Origin: RGIG3009 sp045653425
GTDB lineage: Bacteria > Bacillota > Clostridia > Oscillospirales > Acutalibacteraceae
Direction of reading: 5' to 3'
Assembly: GCA_045653425.1 (NCBI GenBank)
Contig: JAZOLU010000013.1
Coordinates: forward strand, 1-46,854
Length of the DNA: 46,854 nt
Shown: positions 39,504 through 46,854 of the stretch, piece by piece
How the letters are laid out: each line of letters opens with the position of its first letter
How positions within the stretch are numbered: position 1 is the stretch's first letter
Notes under the pieces: generated by a model
Database searches by the model: none
Told to the model about the DNA's origin: nothing
The model's input: the letters and a program-made list of their open reading frames with translations, nothing else
Program-made: the position numbers and the translations under genes

Positions 39504-40055
39504 ATGCCAACCAAAACAGAACAGACCGAACCAAAGAAAAAGGGACGGAAACCACAATGGACCGATGCCAAGGTGGAAATAATGTGCAAGGCCATTGCCG
39601 CCGGTAAATCGTACAAAGATGCGTTCACGGCGGCCCGTGTTGGCAAAACGGCATTTTACAAACACTTATCGGATGATGCGGATTTTGCGGAACGGGTTAA
39701 AAAGGCCGAACGGGAATACCAAGATTGGTACGATTCCCAATTGGTCGTTGACTGTAAACGTTCGTTGTTGGAATTGGTACAGGGTTACGAATGGGATGAA
39801 ACCACAACGGAATCGGCGTTGGACAAAAACGGCAAAATGGTTGAGGTCAAAAAAAAGATTGTCCACAAAAAGGCCGCACCGAATCCAACGGCGATTATCT
39901 TTGCGTTGTGCAATCGTGCGCCTGGAGAATGGTCTAATAAGCACATCCAAGAATTAACCGGCAAGATTGAAACGGAAACCAAACCGGGTATTACATTGGC
40001 CAACGTCCCGGATAACCTGTTGGCGCAAGTTATTGACGCAATAAACGGGAAATGA
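39504..40055 (+). CDS. terS: Terminase small subunit
   Basis: 183 residues. Basic N-terminus (EPKKKGRKPQW), then a helix-turn-helix (AAGKSYKDAFTAARVGKTAFYKHLSDD) for recognising the packaging site, and a helical middle (RVKKAEREYQDWYDSQ) for oligomerisation. Placed before the large subunit with one gene between. Overlaps the GNAT gene by 4 bp. Confidence 0.85.
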   Translation: MPTKTEQTEPKKKGRKPQWTDAKVEIMCKAIAAGKSYKDAFTAARVGKTAFYKHLSDDADFAERVKKAEREYQDWYDSQLVVDCKRSLLELVQGYEWDETTTESALDKNGKMVEVKKKIVHKKAAPNPTAIIFALCNRAPGEWSNKHIQELTGKIETETKPGITLANVPDNLLAQVIDAINGK

Positions 40056-40378
40056 TAATACACGAATCCGATATTGAAGCCGATTTCGTTACAATCGTTT
40101 TGGCAAACGGTTATGCGCTTTGTACGGTGTACCCGGACGAAAACAAAGATGGTAAAATTGCGTGGTTGGCAAACGTGAAAGTACACCCGTTATTTCGTCG
40201 GCAAGGATGGGGAAACCGGCTAATTAAACAGGCGTCGAAATTAGCCCGCGAACGTGGGTATGAGAAAATGCAATTGGCGGCGGTTCCCGGATGGCGTGTT
40301 GATTGGTATAAACGATGCGGTTTCGTTGTTATAAACGAAAATTATTGTGGCCGTGTAATAATGGAAAAGGCGTTATAA
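40052..40378 (+). CDS. GNAT-family acetyltransferase
   Basis: 108 residues. VKVHPLFRRQGWGNRLIKQA is the acetyl-CoA-binding motif A (R-x2-G-x-G) and WYKRCGFVVINE the conserved C-terminal segment. It transfers acetyl groups to an amine; substrate unknown. Inserted between the two terminase genes, which are usually adjacent, and slightly more A+T-rich than they are, so it is probably a moron. ATGA overlap with terS. Confidence 0.85.
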   Translation: MIIHESDIEADFVTIVLANGYALCTVYPDENKDGKIAWLANVKVHPLFRRQGWGNRLIKQASKLARERGYEKMQLAAVPGWRVDWYKRCGFVVINENYCGRVIMEKAL

Positions 40379-40428
40379 TATGGCGGGATTCAGTAAGACA
40401 GACGGCCCCGGTACTCAATACCGAATTG

Positions 40429-41973
40429 ATGGACGTTGATACGATGCAAATAACCCGGATGTTGACCGAACACCCGGAAATGTTCTTGCAAGAGGGCGCA
40501 CGGCGAAACTTGTTGTGGTACGCGCAATATATGGACCCCAACTTTCAACCAACGCCGTTCCATCGGGCGTATTATGCCGTGTTGGACCGGTTCGCCAAAC
40601 GCCAAATCAAAAAACTTATCGTACAGGCCCCGCCGCAACACGGCAAATCGCAAGGTTCAAGCCGGTTTCTTCCATCCGATATGTTGGGCCATTTCCCGGA
40701 TTTGAAGATATGTATTTGTTCGTATGCGGCGACCATTGCAAAGGATTTCAACCGGGACGTTCAACGGTTGATTGATTCGGATAAATACCGGGCCATTTTC
40801 CCCGATACGCAATTAAACGGGTCCAACGTGGTAACGGTTGCCAATAATTACTTGCGCAATTCGGACGTTTTCGAAATCGTGAATCATACCGGGTCGTTGC
40901 GCGTTGTGGGCCGTGGCGGTTCTTTGACATCAAAGACCGTTGACGTAATGATTTACGATGATTTGTACAAAGATTCGGCGGAAGCGAATAGCCCGATAAT
41001 CCGGACGGCCGCGTGGGAATGGTTCACGAAAGTTGCACAAACCCGTTTGCACAATGATTCACAACAATTGGTTGTGTTTACCCGATGGAACCCCGACGAC
41101 ATCATTGGCAAAATCATTGAATCGGAAAAGGTTATTTTTGTCGAAAAATGGTCCGATTTAGACAACATCCCGGCCGGGGCGTGGGTATTGGTCAATTTCG
41201 AAGCAATCAAGACCGGCGAACCGACGGAAATTGACAACAGGGAACCCGGGCAACCGTTGTGGCCGCAACGTCATTCGTTGGAACGCCTGTTGCAACAAAA
41301 ACAATTGGACCCGTTGGGTTTCCAATGCCTGTACCAAGGCAACCCGGGCGATGCAACCGCATATCTTTACCAACCGTTCAAAACGTGGGTCGAAAAATCG
41401 GATTGGGGCCAATATATCCGTTCGGGTTGTTACGTGGATGTTGCAGACATGGGCGACGATTTCTTGTTTGCCGCAACTTATGACATTTACCGGTCCGAAA
41501 ACCAAATTTGGAATGAAGCCAAACACCGGATGGAACCGTTGTTGTTTGCGCTGATAACCGACATTGAATTTACCGATGAATCAACAGAGGTTACGACCGT
41601 GACCGTTCCCCGGATGATTAACAACAACGGCGTACAAAAAGCGTGGATTGAATCGAACAACGGCGGTTCCCAATACGAAAAGACCGTGAAAAAAAAGGTT
41701 CGGGCGTTGACCGTCCCGTTTTACCAAAGCGACAACAAGGAATCCCGGATTGTTACCAATGCGCCCTTTGTAAACCATCATATCATTATGCCGTTCGGAT
41801 GGGAAACCCGGTACAAGAAATTCCACGACCATATTACGGGATTTATGCGCAAGTTTGATGCGAACACGCACGACGACGACGCGGACGGATTGACCGGAAT
41901 ATACGAAAAGGAAATTGCCGACGGAAACACGAAACCATACAACGCCGCATCCCGTGGCGTTCGCGTCCATTAA
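40429..41973 (+). CDS. terL: Terminase large subunit
   Basis: 514 residues from the first in-frame ATG (40429); 40444 is an alternative, and longer in-frame starts would overlap the GNAT gene. ATPase: Walker A QAPPQHGKSQ (about 65-74), Walker B VMIYDDLY (about 173-180), coupling motif FTRWNPDD. Nuclease: YVDVADMGDD, WIESNNGG and DDDADGLTG give the RNase-H-like acidic cluster. It pumps and cuts DNA into the procapsid through the portal. The start region is odd: the ATG at 40380 lies in another frame and gives only 19 codons. Confidence 0.93.
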   Translation: MDVDTMQITRMLTEHPEMFLQEGARRNLLWYAQYMDPNFQPTPFHRAYYAVLDRFAKRQIKKLIVQAPPQHGKSQGSSRFLPSDMLGHFPDLKICICSYAATIAKDFNRDVQRLIDSDKYRAIFPDTQLNGSNVVTVANNYLRNSDVFEIVNHTGSLRVVGRGGSLTSKTVDVMIYDDLYKDSAEANSPIIRTAAWEWFTKVAQTRLHNDSQQLVVFTRWNPDDIIGKIIESEKVIFVEKWSDLDNIPAGAWVLVNFEAIKTGEPTEIDNREPGQPLWPQRHSLERLLQQKQLDPLGFQCLYQGNPGDATAYLYQPFKTWVEKSDWGQYIRSGCYVDVADMGDDFLFAATYDIYRSENQIWNEAKHRMEPLLFALITDIEFTDESTEVTTVTVPRMINNNGVQKAWIESNNGGSQYEKTVKKKVRALTVPFYQSDNKESRIVTNAPFVNHHIIMPFGWETRYKKFHDHITGFMRKFDANTHDDDADGLTGIYEKEIADGNTKPYNAASRGVRVH

Positions 41974-42027
41974 GGCCATTTCCGGGCGATTTTAGCCACG
42001 TTTGGCGAAAAGTTAAGGAATTACCCA
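41974..42027 (+). repeat. Dispersed intergenic repeat, rearranged copy
   Basis: GGCCATTTCCGGGCGATTTTAG followed by CGTTTGGCGAAAAG and AATTACCC. The blocks match those of the gaps at 3588, 17413 and 20459 but in changed order. It lies in the 168-bp gap between terL and the next operon. Confidence 0.4.
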
Positions 42028-42046
42028 TTTCACAAAAGAAAATTGA

Positions 42047-42081
42047 TTTGGTGCGATTTCTTGAAAAAATAACTACATTTG
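42047..42081 (+). promoter_or_regulatory. Late promoter before the 216-residue virion gene
   Basis: TTTG at 42047-42050 and TACATTTG at 42074-42081 with a 23-nt spacer (somewhat long). It is followed by an A-rich leader ending GTATT-ATG. Confidence 0.55.
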
Positions 42082-42141
42082 CAAACGAAAGCGGCCAAGG
42101 GTAAGCCGTAAAACCATAAACAATTAAAACAATTCTGTATT

Positions 42142-42792
42142 ATGTCACTTATTTGTCAATGCCCGGCCGCCGCCGCAATTGCGACCATCCCGAACGTCAC
42201 TTGCCCGGAAAATTTCGGCCAAATCCAAAAGGTCGCGTTCCAACGCTTGCGCAAAGCGGACGGAACCCGTAACAGTTTCAGCAATGCCGCATCCATTCTG
42301 TTGAAAGCGTCTTGGACCGCATTGTTGACCGCCGCCGACGGTTCGAAAATCGTTGTGTCGCCTTACATCAATGCCCCGGCCGATTCCGGCGGCGATGCCC
42401 GTATGACATCCGGCGGAAACGATGATTTGGGCGGTATCGCCGAAGTATTGGGCGGCAACCCCGTTCAATTCGACGGTTCCTTGCGTTCCATCCCTCAATC
42501 CGTCATTAAGACGATGAAAGCGTTGCAATGCGAAGCCAACGCCGGAAACCTTGGCGTTTTCCTGTTCGACGAAAACGGGAAAATCGAAGCAATCCAAGAC
42601 GAAACCACGCAGACCACGTATTACCCGATTCCCATTCGGGCGTTGTTCATCGGGTCCAAGATTCACGGGAATTTCGATGCCAAGGATTCCAACGCGATTT
42701 CGTGGCAATATCCCGACAATTATTCCGACGATTTGGTCATTGTCACGCCCACGGACTTTAACCCGCTTACCGATTTAGTCCCCGCCGAATAA
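42142..42792 (+). CDS. Probable virion protein (candidate tail tube or head protein)
   Basis: 216 residues, no membrane segment, alpha-beta with Gly-rich loops (ADSGGDARMTSGGNDDLGG). It has its own promoter and the A-rich AACAATTAAAAC leader found before the capsid genes, and begins MSLICQCP, so high expression is likely. A beta-sheet protein of this size with such a leader could be the major tail protein, which is otherwise not identified. Placement between terL and portal is unusual for that role. Unproven. Confidence 0.5.
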   Translation: MSLICQCPAAAAIATIPNVTCPENFGQIQKVAFQRLRKADGTRNSFSNAASILLKASWTALLTAADGSKIVVSPYINAPADSGGDARMTSGGNDDLGGIAEVLGGNPVQFDGSLRSIPQSVIKTMKALQCEANAGNLGVFLFDENGKIEAIQDETTQTTYYPIPIRALFIGSKIHGNFDAKDSNAISWQYPDNYSDDLVIVTPTDFNPLTDLVPAE

Positions 42793-42986
42793 TGAACGCC
42801 AAGACAACCACGGTAACGTTGGTTGCGAACGGCGTTACCCGGGAATTTGAATTTTCCCACGCGGAACGACTGTTGAGGATGCAGAACAACGGCGGTTGGA
42901 AATTGCCGGAAAAATCGAAATTCGAATTTAGCGTGAATTATGGGTTACGACGTTGCCAAGATAAGGGAAAAAATAGCGGAAAATAA
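42792..42986 (+). CDS. Small protein before the portal gene, unknown
   Basis: 64 residues. TAATG start; beta-rich N-terminus (TTTVTLVANGVTREFEF) and basic C-terminus. Overlaps the portal gene by 47 bp. Not recognised; a similar small protein often sits beside the major tail protein gene. Confidence 0.55.
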   Translation: MNAKTTTVTLVANGVTREFEFSHAERLLRMQNNGGWKLPEKSKFEFSVNYGLRRCQDKGKNSGK

Positions 42987-44670
42987 GCGTTCCGCCGTTT
43001 TGAGCCGTGCGCGATTGCATCAAATGCGTATCAAATTCCACACGGTCAAGCGGGTTACGTCTTTCAATTCGCCGTACATTTCCATTCCGTTAACGCAATT
43101 TCTTGCGATGGCGGAAAATATCTTGCCGCACGATAAGTTTGTATTGTTCAAAGCACTTTTCCGTTATCCCATCAAAACAAATGAGATAACGGAAATATGC
43201 TTTGACAAGTTAAGCCGCATTTTTGACGGCCGCAACCCCGCGTTTAATTATCAATTCGCAAATTCCGCCCAACGCGACGATTGGGAACAATACCGGTTAA
43301 ACAAGTTGAATGAACCCGACGTATGGGCAACGAAAGGATGGGAATTTTTCAAATCCGAAATCAATTCCGTTTTAATCGTTGACGTGGCCCGTGAACAGAC
43401 AACCGAATTGCCGGAACCGTACTTTTATTGGCTTCCAATTGACGATGTAATTACGTACAAAGCGGACCCGACAACGGGCCAAATGGATTATATCGTTTTC
43501 CGTCGTAAAGACGAAATCATTGTTTTGGACGATGAAACGTACCGGGTTTGGGACGACAAAAAGCACACCGGCCAATTGGTCGGTGTGCCGAAAGTTGAAG
43601 CCCCGCACGATTTGGGTTATTGCCCGGCCCGGTTCTTTTGGAATGAACCTATTTCGTTGGACGACCCGGACGTAAAGGCATCCCCGTTGTCCGCCGAATT
43701 GGAAAGTTTGGATTGGTTCGAATTTTTCCACATTTCCAAACGCCAATTGGACCTTATGGGCGCATATCCCATTTTGTCCGGGTACGAACAAAGTTGCGAT
43801 TTCACGAACGCGGAAAACGGCGATTATTGCGACGGTGGGTTTTTGCGTGACAAACAAGGCCGTTACCGTCTTGATATGGCCGGATTACTGTTGCGTTGTC
43901 CGAAATGCGGAAACAAACGCATCATCGGGGCCGGTTCCTTTGTGGAAATCCCCGTACCGAACGCGGAAGAAAACCAACCCGATTTGCGCAACCCCGTACA
44001 GATATTGAACGTTGACCGCAATGCCCTTGATTACAACGTTGAGGAACAAAAGCGGTTGCGGGAAGAAATCATTACGGCCGTTGTTGGCCAAGAAGAAATC
44101 GTTACGAACCGCGATGCGTTCAACGAACAACAGGTACAAGCGAATTTCGAAAACGTGACAACCGTTTTGAACCGGGTAAAAAAAGGTTTCGAACAGGCCC
44201 AACAATGGGTTGACGAAACCATTTGCCGGTTGCGTTATGGACGGTATTTCATTTCGGCGAAAATCAATTACGGCACGGAATTTTACTTGTATTCCCCGGA
44301 TGAATTGCGGGCGCGTTACAAAGCCGCCAAGGAATCCGGCGCGTCTGAATCCGAATTGGATATGATGCAAAACCAAATTTTGGAAACGGAATACAGGAAC
44401 GACCCGTTGCAATTGCGCCGTATGAAGATTTTGGCCGAACTTGAACCGTTCCGCCACCTTTCGCGTGTTGAGGTTAACGAATTGTTTTCCAAAAATCTTG
44501 TTTCCGAAACGGATTTGCGTATTAAATTGAACTTTCCTAATTTTGTACGCCGATTCGAACGCGAAAATACAAACATTTTGGATTTCGGTTCGGAAATTGA
44601 CTATCAACGCAAGATTGAAACTATTATGGCCGAATTGCGGCGGTATGCTGATGAACAGAAACCGCAATAA
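42940..44670 (+). CDS. Portal protein with zinc-ribbon-like insertion
   Basis: 576 residues. Size, place after the terminase and layout (helical start, long alpha-beta wing, helical stem region LREEIITAVVGQEEIVTNRDAFNEQQ) fit a portal, the dodecameric ring for DNA entry. The segment NEQQVQANFENVTTVLNRVKKGFEQA is typical of portal stem and crown helices. Unusual: about residues 285-325 contain SCDFTNAENGDYC and LRCPKCGNK, four Cys that could form a zinc ribbon. Overlaps the previous gene by 47 bp. Confidence 0.75.
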   Translation: MGYDVAKIREKIAENKRSAVLSRARLHQMRIKFHTVKRVTSFNSPYISIPLTQFLAMAENILPHDKFVLFKALFRYPIKTNEITEICFDKLSRIFDGRNPAFNYQFANSAQRDDWEQYRLNKLNEPDVWATKGWEFFKSEINSVLIVDVAREQTTELPEPYFYWLPIDDVITYKADPTTGQMDYIVFRRKDEIIVLDDETYRVWDDKKHTGQLVGVPKVEAPHDLGYCPARFFWNEPISLDDPDVKASPLSAELESLDWFEFFHISKRQLDLMGAYPILSGYEQSCDFTNAENGDYCDGGFLRDKQGRYRLDMAGLLLRCPKCGNKRIIGAGSFVEIPVPNAEENQPDLRNPVQILNVDRNALDYNVEEQKRLREEIITAVVGQEEIVTNRDAFNEQQVQANFENVTTVLNRVKKGFEQAQQWVDETICRLRYGRYFISAKINYGTEFYLYSPDELRARYKAAKESGASESELDMMQNQILETEYRNDPLQLRRMKILAELEPFRHLSRVEVNELFSKNLVSETDLRIKLNFPNFVRRFERENTNILDFGSEIDYQRKIETIMAELRRYADEQKPQ

Positions 44671-44706
44671 CCGGCAAATGTATAACAATTAAAACCGTGT
44701 AAAGCG

Positions 44707-45186
44707 ATGATTACGAAAGACGGGCGCGATACCCCGATTGAGAAATTGACCCCGGACAATTACATTGTTCCCAAGGGCGAAGAAAAGGACTACCACGCCG
44801 TAATTGAGGTTCGACAATTCGACCCCAAGACCGGAATTAGACTTTCGAAACCCCGTGTTCAAAAGTTTGGCAAAAAGATTTTTGAAGCCCACGTTGGCGA
44901 TTCGTTGCGTAAACAGGGTTACACCGTTACGATTCTTCACGACCCGAACGTGTGGATGAAAGAACAGGCCGAAAAGGCCGAAAAGGCCAAGGCGGAAGCC
45001 GAACAGACAAAGGCCAAGGCCGAACAAGAAAAATTCGATGCGGCCGTTGCCGCCGCCGTTGCCAAAGCACTTGCCGAACGTGAAGCCGCCGAAAAGGCCG
45101 CCAACGCCGACAATAAGGCCGAAACCGAACAGGCCGAACCGGCCAAGAAACCGGGCCGTCCCGCAAAGACTGAAACGGAAAAATAA
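44707..45186 (+). CDS. Coiled-coil protein with KPGRPAK tail
   Basis: 159 residues. N-terminal beta part (NYIVPKGEEKDYHAVIEV), then an Ala/Glu/Lys heptad stretch (about 80-140) with high helical content, ending in KKPGRPAKTETEK, an AT-hook-like motif. Between portal and scaffold genes, so probably a head protein or assembly factor, perhaps touching packaged DNA. An A-rich AACAATTAAAAC leader precedes it. Confidence 0.6.
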   Translation: MITKDGRDTPIEKLTPDNYIVPKGEEKDYHAVIEVRQFDPKTGIRLSKPRVQKFGKKIFEAHVGDSLRKQGYTVTILHDPNVWMKEQAEKAEKAKAEAEQTKAKAEQEKFDAAVAAAVAKALAEREAAEKAANADNKAETEQAEPAKKPGRPAKTETEK

Positions 45187-45243
45187 CCGCCCGGGCGAAC
45201 GAAAGTAAATTGACAACAACCAAAAATTCAAAGGGAAAGAATT

Positions 45244-46203
45244 ATGGCACTTACAACCGAACTATTGAACGCCAACGCCGCATTGTCCGGCTTGACGGAT
45301 GAACAGAAAACCGCAATTGTCGAAATGTCCAAGAACGACGAAACCGCCGTTATCGGGCAAAAGACCGGCGAAATTTACGGCGGGTTGGACGCGGACATTT
45401 TGGCCGCGTCCGGAATCGCCAAGAATGGGGCCGAAAAAACCTACGATTACGCCAAACGTGTTATTGGCGAAATCAAAGGCCAAGCGGGTAACGCCGCCGA
45501 ATTGCAAACAAAGGTTTCCGAATTGGAAAAAGAGAAAACCCGTTTGGAATCCGTTATTGCCAAGGGGGGCGGGGATGCGGAAACCAAACGCCAATTGGAC
45601 CAAGCCAAGGCGGATTTGGCCAACGTGACCAAAGAGTTTACCGACCTTAAAACAAAGTACGACACCGCGAAAACGGAACACGAAAAAGCGTTGTTCGGAA
45701 TGAAGATTGACGGCGAATTTGCCAAGGCAACCGCCGGATTGAAATTTAAGGCCGATTTGCCCGCGTCTGTTACATCCGTTTTGACCGAACAGGCGATTGC
45801 CAAGGTTAAGGCGATGAACCCGGAATACATTGATGATGGAAACGGCGGCAAGACCTTGGCATTTATGGAAAACGGCGCGGTAAAGCGCAACCCGGAAAAC
45901 AATTTGCGTCCTTTCACGGCGGCGGAATTGGTCGCCAAGGAACTTTCAACAATGGGTGTGTTGGAAACCGGACGCAAGCAAACCGGGGCCGGAAGCCAAG
46001 GCGGCCAAGGCGGAAACGGTGGGAACGGTTCGGGTGGAACTGTTGACATTTCGGGCGCACGGACGCAAGACGAAGCCCACGAAATCATTGCAAAACAATT
46101 GATGGCGCAAGGCAAAATCAACGGGTCCAAGGAATTTAACGACGCAATGACGCAAGCGTGGAAAGACAACCGCGACGCAATCAAGGCGTTACCGATTCGA
46201 TAA
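45244..46203 (+). CDS. Capsid scaffolding protein, copy B
   Basis: 319 residues, complete. Start MALTTELLNANAAL, then the same coiled coil, globular part, Gly-rich linker (QGGQGGNGGNGSGG, longer than in copy A) and KALPIR end as the gene cut by the left edge. About 85% protein identity to copy A with widespread synonymous changes. A CGCCCGGGCG palindrome lies just after the previous stop. Order portal, coiled-coil protein, scaffold, capsid is canonical, so this copy is in the expected place. Confidence 0.75.
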   Translation: MALTTELLNANAALSGLTDEQKTAIVEMSKNDETAVIGQKTGEIYGGLDADILAASGIAKNGAEKTYDYAKRVIGEIKGQAGNAAELQTKVSELEKEKTRLESVIAKGGGDAETKRQLDQAKADLANVTKEFTDLKTKYDTAKTEHEKALFGMKIDGEFAKATAGLKFKADLPASVTSVLTEQAIAKVKAMNPEYIDDGNGGKTLAFMENGAVKRNPENNLRPFTAAELVAKELSTMGVLETGRKQTGAGSQGGQGGNGGNGSGGTVDISGARTQDEAHEIIAKQLMAQGKINGSKEFNDAMTQAWKDNRDAIKALPIR

Positions 46204-46270
46204 CAGAAAACAACGGGTAATGGGTGAACCCGCCAAGACAAAAACATTAACAATTTAACACCAAACCGTT

Positions 46271-46854
46271 ATGTCCCTTATTGCAACCCGACTGCAAAAT
46301 TGGCGTGTCGATAATCCGGAATTTGACCGGAATATGGCCCGCCCGTTGGAATACGGCGCGTTGGATTTCTTCATCGAACAAACCAACGCCGCAAATTCCA
46401 TTATCAACCCGAACTTGCGCGACCGCGCGTTCGAATCTATCGGCAACACGGTTCAAATTCCCGTCATTAACTACGACGGCGACGTTACCGTGTCCAACGT
46501 CCGTTCCTGTGTCATCGCTGACGATGAAAACACGTCGGCGCGTTATACCGTTAATTGGGTAACTTTGGCCGTCGGCTTCACTATGGTTCCCCAACTGTAC
46601 CGTAACAACGAGATTTCCTACGAACACGATTTCGCCCGCAAGATGGAGAAGGTTTGCCGCGCCCTTGCTACCGCAATGGATGTGCAAGCAATCGCCGCCC
46701 TTGAAGCGAACAAAACGCAAGTGTTCAAGGATCAACTCTATTATACGGTAACATCGAACTCCGTGCAAGTTCCTTGGATCGCCCGAATGGAATTCCTTTC
46801 CGATATGAACGCAATGATGCGGGCCAACGCCTACCCGGCCACGCTCCACGTCAT
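46271..46854 (+). CDS. Major capsid protein, copy B (3' end cut off)
   Basis: First 194 residues of a capsid protein about 96% identical to copy A (differences include V4I, E14D, L to R, S to Q, N to I). The leader (ACATTAACAATT then GTT-ATG) and a small hairpin before it (CGGGT/ACCCG; CCGG/CCGG in copy A) are shared. From about 46725 the DNA changes character: Leu is CTC, and the only two GATC sites found in the window occur at 46730 and 46777. This tail may come from another strain. Confidence 0.8.
   Translation, partial: MSLIATRLQNWRVDNPEFDRNMARPLEYGALDFFIEQTNAANSIINPNLRDRAFESIGNTVQIPVINYDGDVTVSNVRSCVIADDENTSARYTVNWVTLAVGFTMVPQLYRNNEISYEHDFARKMEKVCRALATAMDVQAIAALEANKTQVFKDQLYYTVTSNSVQVPWIARMEFLSDMNAMMRANAYPATLHV

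Noticed and set aside
40380..40439. 19-codon reading frame starting right after the GNAT gene
   Set aside because: Too short and overlapping terL in another frame; kept only as a note on the unclear terL start.
1..46854. CRISPR array or CRISPR-like spaced repeats
   Set aside because: No short repeat with regular spacing was seen; the repeats present are dispersed or paired.

Overview
The window looks like most or all of a dsDNA tailed-phage genome (siphovirus-like: long tape measure, no tail sheath recognised) that infects a Bacteroidota host. The host inference rests on promoters of the Bacteroidota type (TTTG, 18-19 nt, TAnnTTTG) in front of gene blocks, A-rich untranslated leaders without clear Shine-Dalgarno sequences, and a tail-fibre N-terminus, holin and amidase of the kind common in gut Bacteroidales phages. 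All genes but one (a 47-codon gene at 19544-19687) are on the + strand, tightly packed with ATGA and TAATG overlaps. Leucine is written overwhelmingly as TTG, and the phage carries a tRNA-Leu(CAA) and a tRNA-Gln(TTG).

Layout. (1) 1-17.3 kb, virion and lysis: scaffold (5' cut by the window edge), major capsid protein, a terminator, head-completion and tail genes, tape measure, baseplate-like proteins, tail fibre, then holin, amidase, an HEYGH metallopeptidase-like protein and a spanin-like coiled-coil protein. (2) 17.3-25.2 kb, early/regulatory: small genes behind strong promoters with structured leaders, a self-contained block with a minus-strand gene and a NUMOD4/HNH endonuclease, a Cro-like protein, a PD-(D/E)XK exonuclease, a TOPRIM protein resembling topoisomerase VI A/Spo11, and a possible recombination-directionality-factor-like protein. 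(3) 25.2-39.4 kb, replication, recombination and accessory genes: a winged-helix initiator-like protein, a cytosine methyltransferase, a RuvC-like resolvase, a MazG-like protein, two tRNAs, an SbcC/SMC-like ATPase, a DnaQ-like exonuclease, a protein with a sliding-clamp-binding motif, an HNH protein, SSB, an ASCH protein and many small unknowns. No DNA polymerase, replicative helicase, primase or integrase was recognised, so replication probably borrows the host replisome. (4) 39.5-46.9 kb, packaging: terminase small subunit, an inserted GNAT gene, terminase large subunit, a possible tail protein, portal, then a second, diverged scaffold-capsid pair cut by the right edge.

Most interesting: two leader RNAs (before the HNH gene and before the initiator gene) share one architecture with different sequence. 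Each has a GTTG/CAAC hairpin whose loop is complementary over 7 nt to the 11-nt loop of a terminator hairpin exactly 33 nt downstream, and the complementarity is kept by compensatory change. Separately, three early promoters feed leaders with two tandem hairpins whose second stem covaries. A manual scan found GATC absent from the window except for two sites in the last 130 bases, inside the second capsid copy, where codon use also changes. Other signals are short direct repeats bracketing small inserted genes, a dispersed intergenic repeat, and a frameshifted small gene.
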